Below are positions 19,684-29,301 of a stretch of 64,000 bases of DNA, piece after piece. Every line of letters starts with the position of its first letter. Positions within the stretch are counted from its first letter, which is position 1. The DNA is from Bacteroidota bacterium (GTDB lineage: Bacteria; Bacteroidota; Bacteroidia; B-17B0; Aurantibacillaceae). Under the pieces are notes generated by a model that worked only from the letters and a program-made list of their open reading frames with translations, made no database searches and had not been told where the DNA came from. The position numbers and the translations under genes are program-made. Where the stretch lies: assembly GCA_016702705.1 (NCBI GenBank), contig JADJDM010000002.1, positions 310,001 through 374,000 of the forward strand. Reading direction: 5' to 3'.

Positions 19684-21777
19684 TTTGTTGTAATTTGTTT
19701 TAAATAAGTTTGTTTGTCTTTAAGTAAGTAATCATACACTGCATCTTGCGCTCTAATTACCTTTTCGCCAGTACCTGGTTTTTTGTATTTGTTAGAAAGC
19801 GTGGCATCTAATATTCTTGTTTTGAAATTGCTCTTTAATTGAATGTCTAAAATGGTTTTTAATTGTATTTGAATTTCTTTGTCGTAAATGGGAACTGCTA
19901 CTTCGCAGCGCTGGTCTAAGTTACGAGGCATCCAATCGGCTGAAGAAATAAACATACGTTCATTACCACCATTACCAAAGACAAAAATGCGACTATGTTC
20001 AAGGTATTTATCTACAATACAAACGCCTTCAATGTTTTCGCTTACTCCTTTTACACCACAAGCAATGGAGCAAGAACCTCTCACGATTAATTGAATTTTT
20101 ACTCCTGCTACTGAAGCATCGTATAATTTATTTACTAATTCTCTATCAACAAGATTATTTACTTTAATAATCATGTATGCATCTTTACCATCTTTTGCGT
20201 TAGCAATTTCTCTTGAAATTAATCCAAGTAAGGAAGTTCTCATGTTAAATGGAGAAACCGCCAAGTTCTTAAAATTACCAACTCTAAAATTATCTTGGAA
20301 AAAAGTAAATACTTGATTTACTTCATCTGTAATTCGTTTGTCGGAAGTAAGTAAACTAGCATCTGTATATATTTTCGCAGTTGTTTCATTAAAGTTTCCT
20401 GTACCAATGTGTGCAATGCTTGTTTCTTTTCCTTTTTCACGCATAGTGATAAGGAATAATTTTGAATGCACTTTTAAACAGGGCACACCATAAATAACTG
20501 TTGCGCCTTCGTCATTTAATTTGTTTGCCCAGTAAATATTATTTTCTTCATCAAATCGCGCTTGTAACTCAACAACAACTGTTACTTGTTTTCCGTTTTT
20601 AATTACGTTGATTAAAGCGTTTGCAATTTTAGATGAATCAGCAACACGATATAAAGTAATTTTTATTGATTCAACCGTTGGCTCTATTGAAGCTTCACGC
20701 AACAATGCAATAATTTTATCAAAAGATTGATATGGATAGTATAGAAGTAAGTCTCTTTGTTTAACTACATTGATAATACTTTGTTTAGGGTCGTAAAGGT
20801 ATTTGTGATTTAAGGGACGTTCATGTTTGTACAATAAATCTTTTCTACCCAGCTTTGGAAACTTAATAAAATCTTTAAAGTTATGATATCTACCACCTGG
20901 AATTGGCGCATCCTTTTTCGTGAAATTTAATTTCTTCATCATAAATGAAAGCATGTCTTTCGGCAATGCTCCATCATAAACCAAACGTACTGGATTTCCT
21001 TTTTTACGATGTTTTAAACCTTCACTTACTTTCTCTAATAAACTTTGAGATAAGTCGTTATCTAAATCCAATTCAGCATCACGTGTAAGTTTAATGTTAT
21101 ATGCTTCCATGGCCTTGTAACCAAATACTTCAAATATCTCATCTAAACAAAAACGAATTACGTCATCTAATAAAATAATGTATTGTTTGTTACGCTTAGT
21201 TGGTAAAACAACAAAACGCGAAGAGCTTTGTGTAGGCACTTCAATAACAGCGAATTTATTTTTTTGTTTAGCTTGATTTTCGGAAACCAAACGAACATAT
21301 AAATAACTCGATTTATCTTTTAAGTATGGAAAGGCAGTACTATGATCAATCATTATCGGAAATAGATTGGAAACAATTTCCGTTTGAAAATAATTTTTCA
21401 CATATACTTGTTGCTCTGCATCTAAATGACCTTCATCAATAATGTGGATGTTGTTTTTTTTCTAATTCCTTTAGAATGTTTTGATAGATAACCTCAAACT
21501 TTTTTTGTTGTTCGATTACACGTTTTAAAATCGTGTTAAGTAGGGTAGTGGGCTCTTCTCCAATTAAAGGAATGGCTCTTTTGCCCAGCTTAGTCATTCG
21601 TTTAACTGTGGCAACACGCACACGATAAAACTCATCGCGGTTGTTAGAATATATTCCTAAGAATTTTATTCTTTCGATTAAGGGAGTAGTTATGTCTGCC
21701 GCTTCTTGCAATACTCTCTCGTTAAACGAAAGCCATGCTATTTCTCTGTTTATATAGGGTAAAGTCTTTTTTGGCAT
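19680..21777 (-). CDS. ppk1: Polyphosphate kinase 1; one frameshift
   Basis: Makes inorganic polyphosphate from ATP reversibly through a phosphohistidine. The N-terminal domain opens with YINREIAWLSFNERVLQEA. The two C-terminal phospholipase-D-like domains carry the histidines in CLKVHSKLFLI and YLEHSRIFVFGNG, and SSADWMPRNLDQRCE is also typical. The frame breaks in an 8-T run at 21454-21461 (A run on the coding strand). Removing one base gives ELEKNNIHIIDEGHL and one protein of 698 residues, the normal length. The gene lies 44 bases after a SixA-like phosphatase gene and overlaps ppx. Confidence 0.93.
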
Positions 21778-21821
21778 CGGCGAATATAGAATTTTGTGTA
21801 AAGTGTATTGTTATGTTTATG

Positions 21822-22322
21822 TTATGATTCTCTAAAGTTTTTTGGAAAAAGAGATAAGAATGCTTTTCCTTTTTTCGAATAAATTTCATTCCAACTTTTA
21901 ATGTCGAATTTTATTCCTAGTATTCCGCATGTTGGTAAATCTTCAATGTCCGAATCGCTGATGCTATTAAATGTATCAGTAAAACCTGGATTGTGACCAA
22001 ATACCATTAAACTATTTGTTTTGTCATCTATTGCTGCAATACTTGATAAAATGGAGTCAACAGGTGCTTCGTAAATTTGTGGAACAAGTAAAATAGTTGA
22101 TTCCTTATAATTTAGAGCACGAGCAAAAATTGCGCAGGTTGAGTAAGCTCGTGTTGCACTGCTGGTAATAATTAGTTCTGGATGAGTTTGTTCTTTTGCA
22201 AATTGTTTGCTTAATAAATAAGCATCGTTATAACCTCTTTGGTTTAACGGACGATCAATATCTTTTAGATTTTCGTTTCCCCAATCAGATTTTGCGTGTC
22301 GAACCAAATAAAGTGTCTTCAT
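21822..22322 (-). CDS. SixA-like histidine phosphatase
   Basis: A histidine phosphatase superfamily protein of about 166 residues with the catalytic LVRHAKSDW motif (RHG type) near the N-terminus and the second catalytic histidine in VFGHNPGF. SixA-type enzymes dephosphorylate phosphohistidine proteins. I chose the ATG at 22322, 5 bases after the upstream TM2 gene stop, because it gives the family start MKTLYLVRHAK. An ATG at 22340 would add six residues and overlap the upstream gene. It sits directly before ppk1, whose enzyme is itself a phosphohistidine enzyme; a functional link is inference. Confidence 0.88.
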   Translation of the reverse strand: MKTLYLVRHAKSDWGNENLKDIDRPLNQRGYNDAYLLSKQFAKEQTHPELIITSSATRAYSTCAIFARALNYKESTILLVPQIYEAPVDSILSSIAAIDDKTNSLMVFGHNPGFTDTFNSISDSDIEDLPTCGILGIKFDIKSWNEIYSKKGKAFLSLFPKNFRES

Positions 22323-22327
22323 ATAAT

Positions 22328-22825
22328 TTAATTTGCCCACATGATAATGTTGGGATTGTTTTCGTATTTACTTATATCTTTTTCTAAGAGTAAAACAATG
22401 AAATCGATAAATGGCACAATGCCTACTGCGCCGCCAAATGTAGCAATATAAACAAGTGGCACATAAGGTTTGGTTCCTAAATAAACTCTATGTAAACCAA
22501 TGATACCACAAGGTAAAGGAAAGGCAAGCAGCGTGGCAATTATTTTTTTCCTTTTCTTTAGCTTATCGGCACTTACTTTATCTTCGGTTACAATTTGGTT
22601 TATGTTTATCGAATCAAGTGTACTATTTTGCTCATTATTTTTATCCAAGGTGTCAGAATCGTGTTCAAATAAAATCCATTCGCCAGTAATTGTTTTAGAA
22701 TCAGATTGTGAGTTGGATTGAGATTTTGTTTGTAAAGAATCTGGCTCGGAAATTACATTACCTGCAGTTGTTATTTTAGTAACAAATAAACTTATAATAA
22801 AAAGTAGAAAGGCTAAATTTTTCAT
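22328..22825 (-). CDS. TM2 domain protein with signal peptide
   Basis: A 165-residue protein. An N-terminal signal sequence (LAFLLFIISLFVTKITTA) is followed by a Ser/Gln/Asp-rich extracytoplasmic linker of about 75 residues and then a TM2 domain with two hydrophobic segments around the conserved GLHRVYLG turn. TM2 proteins are small membrane proteins of largely unknown function. It is the first gene of the cluster leading to ppk1 and murQ, preceded by the terminator of the superoxide dismutase gene. No clear promoter box was seen. Confidence 0.8.
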   Translation of the reverse strand: MKNLAFLLFIISLFVTKITTAGNVISEPDSLQTKSQSNSQSDSKTITGEWILFEHDSDTLDKNNEQNSTLDSININQIVTEDKVSADKLKKRKKIIATLLAFPLPCGIIGLHRVYLGTKPYVPLVYIATFGGAVGIVPFIDFIVLLLEKDISKYENNPNIIMWAN

Positions 22826-22847
22826 GGCTTATAACAGCCTAAAATTA

Positions 22848-22879
22848 AAAAAGTCTCGACATATGTCGAGACTTTTTTA
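22848..22879 (-). terminator. Terminator of the superoxide dismutase gene
   Basis: A perfect 32-bp palindrome (AAAAAAGTCTCGACAT and its complement) located 33 bases after the sod stop codon, with A and T runs at both ends. It could work in both directions. Confidence 0.8.
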
Positions 22880-22911
22880 TTGGAATGTATTAACAATATG
22901 ATGTAAATCAA

Positions 22912-23520
22912 TTACATCGCATTTTTGTATAATTCAGCTACTTTATTCCAGTTTACAACGTTCCAAAATGCACCTACGTAATCAGGGCGACGGTTTTGGT
23001 AATGTAAGTAGTATGCGTGTTCCCACACATCTAAAGCTAAAATTGGAGTTCCTTTGCACTCTGCAATATCCATTAAAGGATTATCTTGGTTTGGAGTTGA
23101 GCACACGCAAAGAGATTTGTCTTCTTTTACGCATAACCAAGCCCAACCGCTACCAAAACGGGTAGCAGCAGCTGTTGCAAATTGTTTTTTGAACTCATCT
23201 AAGTTGCCAAAAGCTTTGTCGATAGCAGCAGCTAAGTCGCCTGTTGGGTTACCGCCTGCATTTGGAGCCATTAAAGTCCAAAACAAAGAATGGTTGTAAT
23301 GCCCACCACCATTGTTACGAACTGGCATTGGGTATTTAGAAATGTTTTTGCAAATTTCTTCAATGCTCAATTTTTCACCATCGGTTCCAGCAAGAGCAGC
23401 GTTTAAGTTAGTTACATAAGCCTGGTGATGTTTACCATGGTGTATTTCCATTGTTCTTGCATCAATGTGCGGCTCTAAAGCGGTTGGTGCGTATGCTAAC
23501 GCAGGTAATTCAAATGCCAT
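22912..23520 (-). CDS. Superoxide dismutase, Fe/Mn family (Mn-type signatures)
   Basis: A 202-residue cytoplasmic enzyme that converts superoxide to oxygen and peroxide. Metal ligands are His27 (MEIHHGKHH), His77 (YNHSLFW), Asp164 and His168 (DVWEHAYYLHY). The second-sphere residues look Mn-type or cambialistic: glycine in place of the FeSOD glutamine before the second His ligand, and a glutamine in TPNQDNPLM. Length is normal. The gene is monocistronic with its own terminator; no consensus promoter box is obvious in the upstream 180 bases. Confidence 0.95.
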   Translation of the reverse strand: MAFELPALAYAPTALEPHIDARTMEIHHGKHHQAYVTNLNAALAGTDGEKLSIEEICKNISKYPMPVRNNGGGHYNHSLFWTLMAPNAGGNPTGDLAAAIDKAFGNLDEFKKQFATAAATRFGSGWAWLCVKEDKSLCVCSTPNQDNPLMDIAECKGTPILALDVWEHAYYLHYQNRRPDYVGAFWNVVNWNKVAELYKNAM

Positions 23521-23697
23521 ATTTTTTAGTTTTAATGATTAAATTTTGAACCGCTAATATACGATTTATGAAATTGATAACATTGTAAATTTATTGGAAA
23601 ATTTGTTAAGGGGGGATGTAATTCGGAAGAGGTATTTGAACTTAAATTGAGGTTTTTCAATGCGTTTTACAATTAATGTTTATTATTACAGATAAAC

Positions 23698-24897
23698 TTA
23701 TTTTAATTCAATTTTGATTCCTTTGTTATCTATAGTGTAGAATTGATTGTTTTGATAATACAATGAGTAAATTCTAGTTGTATTTAAATCTACATGCTGA
23801 TCTATGTCCATTGCAATTACTTTTTCCTTATAAATGTATTTGATGTGTTCCATTAATGTATGTCCAATAATCATTTTTTTTGCTTTAAATGTTTTCAAAG
23901 TAGTTTTAACGTCTTTAATGTCTTCCTTCTCATTTCCAATACCCCGATAGTTAAGTGGACCTTCCTTGCCAATGAATTCATTTTTTATTATTTCTTTAAA
24001 TGAATTGTTTTCGTTAATAATGCTTCTAATGCCGTTATTAATATCGTGTAATGAATGACCTTTTTTTATTATTTCTTTGCTAATTCCTGCATGAACAAAT
24101 AAAAAATCTCCAATAAGTTCAACTCCATTTTTGCTTCTCAACCAATTGCCAAGCTCTGAATTATTAGAATACCAATCAGTATATGGAATGTTTAAAGTAT
24201 CTGAACTGAAACTGTATTTTTTATGGGCAAAATCATTAATGTTTTTCATGTTCATTATTTCGTGATTACCCAAAAGAAAATGTACTTTGCCACCTTTTTC
24301 TTCCGCTTCAGTTTCGAGTTTGTAAATTAGCCACAAGCATTCAGTAACGTTTGTGCCCCGATCAAAAAAATCACCAAGTAGAACCAAATGTCCATCTCCG
24401 AATTTCCACTTTAAGTTTTCATCTATAACCTTTCCGCTTTTGAGTAACGACGTAAGCGCATTAAATTCCCCCTCTATATCAGAGACAACGAGCATCTTTT
24501 TTGGCAAGGTATATGTATCTTTCTCAACTGTAATTTCCTTTTTTAATAGGAAACCAAATTTTTCGTTCGTTCCGGATACATGACAATATAGACTATCACT
24601 TTTAGTAATTTCTTTTTTTTCCACGAAAAAGGAATCCTTATATGGAATTATTGAATGACAAATAACTGCATCATTTTTATAAATTACAAAAGGACCATCA
24701 CAATTGAAATTGATACTATCATGATTATTTTTAACAGAGATTGCAGAAGTTTGTTTTCCCTTGGTAATTTGCATTGTATCTATTTGAATTTCAAATTCAT
24801 TGTTTATCCTGAGTAATTCAAACTTCTTATGGTAACCATTTGCAGAGCAAAAGGTGCGAAGAGTAATTAGTATAAATAGTATTTTTAATTTTTTCAT
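23698..24897 (-). CDS. Secreted Shewanella-type (SLP) metallophosphoesterase
   Basis: A 399-residue protein with a signal peptide (KILFILITLRTFCSANG), an N-terminal region of about 115 residues with no known domain, and a calcineurin-like phosphoesterase domain. The dimetal motifs are in order: VSDIEGEF (variant of GDxHG), LLGDFFDRGTN, LLGNHEIMN, FVHAGIS and IIGHT. This pattern fits PPP-like Shewanella-type protein phosphatases. The substrate is not evident; being exported, it may act on periplasmic phosphoesters or surface phosphoproteins. It has no close co-directional partner. Confidence 0.85.
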   Translation of the reverse strand: MKKLKILFILITLRTFCSANGYHKKFELLRINNEFEIQIDTMQITKGKQTSAISVKNNHDSINFNCDGPFVIYKNDAVICHSIIPYKDSFFVEKKEITKSDSLYCHVSGTNEKFGFLLKKEITVEKDTYTLPKKMLVVSDIEGEFNALTSLLKSGKVIDENLKWKFGDGHLVLLGDFFDRGTNVTECLWLIYKLETEAEEKGGKVHFLLGNHEIMNMKNINDFAHKKYSFSSDTLNIPYTDWYSNNSELGNWLRSKNGVELIGDFLFVHAGISKEIIKKGHSLHDINNGIRSIINENNSFKEIIKNEFIGKEGPLNYRGIGNEKEDIKDVKTTLKTFKAKKMIIGHTLMEHIKYIYKEKVIAMDIDQHVDLNTTRIYSLYYQNNQFYTIDNKGIKIELK

Positions 24898-24936
24898 AAA
24901 GTCAAGGCCGACTTAAATATCGTTTGGTAGAGTTTG

Positions 24937-24944
24937 CGAATATA
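24937..24944 (-). promoter_or_regulatory. Possible -7 box of the metallophosphoesterase gene
   Basis: TATATTCG on the minus strand differs from TAnnTTTG at one position and lies 39 bases upstream of the start codon. No clear -33 element was found, so confidence is low. Confidence 0.3.
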
Positions 24945-25014
24945 AAGATTTGTTTATTTAAAGTAAATGTACTTCATTTCAATTCATAGTTTATGAAGTA
25001 TAAAAATGTTTACC

Positions 25015-25067
25015 AAAAAAAGCGGCTGTTATTTCTAACAGCCGCTTTTTAAACAATTATAATTTTT
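25015..25067 (-). terminator. Terminator of the sdh operon (53-bp repeat copy 1)
   Basis: On the minus strand a 15-bp stem (AAAAAGCGGCTGTTA and complement) with a GAAA loop is followed by seven T. The whole 53-bp block begins 2 bases after the sdhB stop codon and is identical to the block at 63472-63524, which also begins 2 bases after a stop codon. Confidence 0.9.
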
Positions 25068-25069
25068 CC

Positions 25070-25846
25070 TTACTTCTTAGCGTAAGTTAAACTCGAAGTT
25101 AAATACTCGCGGTTCATACGAGCAATGTTTTCTAAAGAAATTCCTTTAGGACATTCTGCTTCGCAAGCTCCAGTGTTAGTACAAGCACCAAATCCTTCTT
25201 CGTCCATTTGTCCAACCATGTTTAACACACGGCCTTTAGCTTCAATTTTTCCTTGTGGCAATAATGCCAACTGAGAAACTTTTGCTGAAACGAATAACAT
25301 TGCTGAACCGTTTTTACAAGCTGCAACGCAAGCACCACAACCAATACAAGCAGCTGCATTAAATGCATCATCCGCATCGTCCTTAGGAATCAAAATATTA
25401 TTTGCATCTTTTGCATTACCTGTGTTTACCGAAACGAAACCACCAGATGCAATGATACGATCAAATGAACTTCTGTCAACAGCTAAATCTTTTATTACTG
25501 GGAAAGCAGCGCTTCTCCATGGCTCAACAACAATTGTTTCACCATCTTTAAACGAACGCATGTGTAACTGACAAGTAGTAACACCTTGCTTAGGCCCGTG
25601 TGGTTGTCCGTTAATGAACATACTGCACATACCGCAAATACCTTCACGACAATCGTGATCAAATGCGATTGGCTCTTTGCCTTCGGTAATTAATTTCTCA
25701 TTTAACACGTCAAACATTTCTAAAAACGACATGTCCGTTGAAATGCCCGATAATTGGTGCGTTTCAAGATTACCCGCTGCTTTAGCATTTTTTTGACGCC
25801 ATACTTTTAAAGTAAGGTTTAATGTTTTTTCGCCTGATCCACTCAT
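25070..25846 (-). CDS. sdhB: Succinate dehydrogenase/fumarate reductase iron-sulfur subunit
   Basis: A 258-residue subunit that passes electrons from the flavoprotein to the quinone site. The [2Fe-2S] cysteines are Cys66, Cys71, Cys74 and Cys92 (DCREGICGMC ... TTCQ). The C-terminal half carries two more cysteine groups, CIGCGACVAAC and CTNTGACEAECPKG, for the [4Fe-4S] and [3Fe-4S] centres. It is the last gene of the operon and is followed directly by a strong terminator. A four-helix-bundle gene separates it from sdhA. Confidence 0.95.
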   Translation of the reverse strand: MSGSGEKTLNLTLKVWRQKNAKAAGNLETHQLSGISTDMSFLEMFDVLNEKLITEGKEPIAFDHDCREGICGMCSMFINGQPHGPKQGVTTCQLHMRSFKDGETIVVEPWRSAAFPVIKDLAVDRSSFDRIIASGGFVSVNTGNAKDANNILIPKDDADDAFNAAACIGCGACVAACKNGSAMLFVSAKVSQLALLPQGKIEAKGRVLNMVGQMDEEGFGACTNTGACEAECPKGISLENIARMNREYLTSSLTYAKK

Positions 25847-25863
25847 AATCGAAAATTTATTTT

Positions 25864-26322
25864 TTAGTAATTAGATGAACTTGATCCTGTTGTTGTTTTT
25901 AACTTATTGTTTAATGACTTAATTAAGCCATTCAACATTTTCTTTACTTCGTCAACCAAACCAAGTACTTTTTCTTCTTCTTCCATACTGATACGGTCAA
26001 CATTTTTTAATACGATAATATATGTTTCAGTTGTGAATAAAGAAGCTCTTGCTGTTTTTAATAATTGCAAGTAGTTCTTAGTGTTTTTTCTTCCCCAACC
26101 TTCAGCAATTTTTGCAGGAATGATAACTGCAGCTCCATTTAAATGACCAGCAAAAGCAAGCTTTTCAGAGTCAGATAAATTTTGTGTTACATGATAAACG
26201 CTCTCCACTAATTGAATAGCACGTTGCCACACAATTAAATCACGGTAAGAAGTAACGCGAGATTTCATCTCTACTTTTTCTTCTTCAAATATGGTATCGA
26301 ATCCTGAATGATCTACGTTCAT
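25864..26322 (-). CDS. Four-helix-bundle protein (23S rRNA IVP family) inside the sdh operon
   Basis: A 152-residue protein with the family core SYRDLIVWQRAIQLVESVY, the middle motif GHLNGAAVIIPAKIAEGWGR and the TARASLFTTETYI helix. Members of this family were first seen inside 23S rRNA intervening sequences and are often orphan genes in Bacteroidota. The biochemical role is unknown; a pentameric RNA- or protein-binding bundle has been suggested for relatives. The gene lies between sdhA and sdhB with gaps of 49 and 17 bases, same strand, so it must be transcribed with them. Family assignment is strong; a role in succinate dehydrogenase is not shown. Confidence 0.85.
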   Translation of the reverse strand: MNVDHSGFDTIFEEEKVEMKSRVTSYRDLIVWQRAIQLVESVYHVTQNLSDSEKLAFAGHLNGAAVIIPAKIAEGWGRKNTKNYLQLLKTARASLFTTETYIIVLKNVDRISMEEEEKVLGLVDEVKKMLNGLIKSLNNKLKTTTGSSSSNY

Positions 26323-26371
26323 GTTTTTTAGTTTTAATAGTTAATGTTTAGGTTTTCTAGGTTTAGTTTTA

Positions 26372-28361
26372 TTATTTATAAGAACGCGCAGCAATTTTGA
26401 TATTATCGTATTTCAATTCTTCTTTGTGTAACTCCCAGTTTCCAACTTCTTTCATTTCCCAACCAGCTACGTAAGAATAATTTTCATCATCACGTAATGC
26501 TTCTCCTTCTTCAGTTTGGAACTCTTCACGGAAATGTCCACCACAACTTTCGTTACGATTTAATGCATCCATACACATTAATTCTCCTAACTCAATAAAG
26601 TCAGCAACACGTCCAGCTTTTTCTAATTCAGGGTTAAACTCATCTGCAGCACCTGTAACACGCACGTCTTTCCAAAACTCTTCACGAATTTTTCTGATTT
26701 CAGTTATAGCAGATTTTAAACCTTCTGCGTTACGAGCCATACCGCACTTATCCCACATTATTTTTCCTAATGCCTTGTGGAAATAATCTACAGACTTAGT
26801 TCCTTTAATATTCAACATCTTTGTTAAACGCTCATTCACTTCTGCTTCAGCTTTAACAAATGCTTCATGATCTGTAGAAATTGCTTTTGTTCTAATTTCT
26901 TCACTTAGGTAATCACCAATTGTATAAGGTAATACAAAGTAACCATCAGCTAAACCTTGCATTAATGCAGAAGCTCCTAAACGGTTAGCACCATGATCAG
27001 AGAAGTTAGCCTCACCTAATGCATACATACCTTCTACAGTAGTCATTAAGTTATAATCAACCCAAAGTCCACCCATTGTGTAATGCACCGCAGGGTAAAT
27101 ACGCATTGGAATTTCGTAAGGATCTTCGCCAGTAATTTGTTTGTACATATCAAACAAGTTACCGTATTTCTCTTTTACCACTGCTAATCCTAATTCTCTA
27201 ATTTTTTCTTTTCGAAGGATTTTGAATGCTTTGTTTGCTTGCTTCAATTGTTCCGTAACGCATCATGTTAGCAGAAAAATCTAAGTACACAGCTAATTTA
27301 CTTGCACCAACTCCAAAACCTGCATCGCAACGCTCTTTTGCAGCACGAGACGCAACATCACGTGGTACTAAGTTACCGAAAGCAGGGTATCTTCTTTCTA
27401 AGTAATAATCTCTTTCTTCTTCAGGAATTTCATTTGGTTTACGAGTATCTCCTGCTTTTTTAGGAACCCAAATACGTCCATCATTACGTAATGACTCAGA
27501 CATCAAAGTTAATTTTGATTGGTGGTCACCACTAACAGGAATACATGTAGGGTGAATTTGTGTAAAGCAAGGATTTCCAAAGAAAGCACCTTTTTTGTGA
27601 GCCTTCCAAGCTGCTGTTACGTTACTTCCCATTGCATTAGTAGAAAGGAAGAATACGTTACCGTAACCACCTGTTGCTAATACTACTGCATGTCCAAAAT
27701 GTCTTTCTAATTTACCTGTGATTAAATCACGAGCAATGATACCACGCGCTTTACCATCAATAACAACAACATCTAACATTTCGTGACGAGCGCATAATTT
27801 AACTGCACCCATACCTACTTGGCGTTGTAAAGCTGAGTAAGCACCTAACAATAATTGTTGACCTGTTTGCCCCGCTGCGTAGAACGTACGTTGTACTTGA
27901 GTTCCACCAAATGAACGGTTACTTAATGTTCCGCCGTATTCACGAGCAAAAGGAACACCTTGAGCAACACACTGATCGATGATTGCACCTGAAACTTCAG
28001 CTAAACGATGAACGTTTGCCTCACGTGCACGGTAGTCACCACCTTTAATAGTATCATAAAACAAACGGTAAACGCTGTCACCATCGTTTTGATAATTTTT
28101 TGCAGCATTGATACCACCTTGCGCAGCAATACTATGTGCACGACGAGGTGAATCTTGAAAACAAAATACTTTTACTTTGTAACCCATCTCTGCTAAAGAA
28201 GCTGCTGCAGAAGCTCCGGCTAATCCGGTACCAACTACTAATACTTCCAAACTACGTTTGTTTGCAGGATTAACTAAATGAACGGTTGAACGGTATTTGG
28301 TCCACTTGTTCTCTAATGTTCCCTCAGGAATCTTAGCGTTTAGTTTTGATGATGAAGCCAT
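26372..28361 (-). CDS. sdhA: Succinate dehydrogenase/fumarate reductase flavoprotein subunit; one frameshift
   Basis: Catalytic subunit that oxidises succinate (or reduces fumarate). The FAD-binding motif VVGTGLAGASAAASLAEMG and the flavin-linked His76 (RRAHSIAAQGG) are present, and substrate-site motifs such as HPTCIPVSG and MRIYPAVHYTMGGLW follow. The frame breaks in the T run at 27209-27212 (A run on the coding strand). Removing one base joins IQNPSKEKIRELG and gives one protein of 662 residues, normal for the Bacteroidota type. Without the correction each part lacks essential regions. It is the second gene of the operon sdhC-sdhA-(four-helix bundle)-sdhB. Confidence 0.94.
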
Positions 28362-28422
28362 ATATATTTTAATATTGAATGTGAAATGTTGAATCTTTAA
28401 TTTTAAATCTTGAATCTTGAAT

Positions 28423-29088
28423 CTATTTAATGATTCCTAAGTGCATTGTTATTGGCATTGCAGCAAATAAAATTGTTACAATTACAGAAAATGCAGCGCC
28501 GATGAACTTAATCATTGGTGTGTATTTTTTATGATTTAAACCTAATGTTTGAAATGCAGATTGAAAACCGTGTAATAAATGGTAACCTAAAGCAATTACT
28601 CCTAACATGTAGATTGCAACAAAGTACCACTCTTTAAACACTTCTCTCATATTAGCAAAAGTATCGTGCTCAGTGTGACTGAAAACAGCAACTTTAGTAG
28701 GCAACCAGAAGTTTGCTAAATGCACAACTAAAAAGATTAATAATAAAGAACCTAAGATACCCATTGAGCGGCTGTACCACTTGCTATTAGCGCTACCTTT
28801 AGTAACTGCATACTTAACAGGACGAGCCTTGTTATTATCTAAAGTAAGTTTTAGAGCCATAAAAACATGGGCCAATAAACCTATGAATAATCCAATTTCA
28901 ACAACACGTATAATTGGGTTGTGCGCCATAAAGCCGGCAGCCTGATTAAACAATACCCCGCCATCGTTAGCGAATATCATGGTGTTAATTGTAACGTGAA
29001 TCACCAAAAAGGAGATTAGGAACAATCCTGTTAAACCCATTATTATCTTTTTTCCAATTGAAGATTTAGAAAATTTTTCGTTGCTCAT
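28423..29088 (-). CDS. sdhC: Succinate dehydrogenase cytochrome b subunit
   Basis: Membrane anchor of about 221 residues with five hydrophobic segments and several histidines placed in or near them (VIHVTIN, GLLAHVFMALK, LVVHLANFW, GYHLLHGF) that can hold two b-type hemes, as in the single-anchor Wolinella/Bacteroides type of complex II. I take the ATG at 29088 (MSNEKFSKSSIGKK) as start instead of the one 33 bases upstream, because it fits the family and leaves room for the promoter at 29119-29149. Confidence 0.92.
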   Translation of the reverse strand: MSNEKFSKSSIGKKIIMGLTGLFLISFLVIHVTINTMIFANDGGVLFNQAAGFMAHNPIIRVVEIGLFIGLLAHVFMALKLTLDNNKARPVKYAVTKGSANSKWYSRSMGILGSLLLIFLVVHLANFWLPTKVAVFSHTEHDTFANMREVFKEWYFVAIYMLGVIALGYHLLHGFQSAFQTLGLNHKKYTPMIKFIGAAFSVIVTILFAAMPITMHLGIIK

Positions 29089-29118
29089 AAAAGTATTTTT
29101 TGTCAGTAATAATCGCGG

Positions 29119-29149
29119 CAAATATACAAGTGACGAGGCGGATTAACAA
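29119..29149 (-). promoter_or_regulatory. Promoter of the sdh operon
   Basis: On the minus strand TTG (29147-29149), a 20-base spacer and TATATTTG (29119-29126) match both elements of the Bacteroidota sigma-A promoter. The transcription start would be near 29112, giving a leader of about 24 bases before the sdhC ATG. This is the best promoter in the window. Confidence 0.7.
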
Positions 29150-29301
29150 GCGATTTTACGAACAATAAGGTGGATGTTCTTAGATGAACACTTAAAAAGG
29201 CTAAAAACATGGACAAAAGAGCTCAATTTAGAATGATTTTAAATAAAATCAACAAAGGGAATGACTTTTTATCGATTACAATTGATTGTAGAAACTTTCT
29301 A

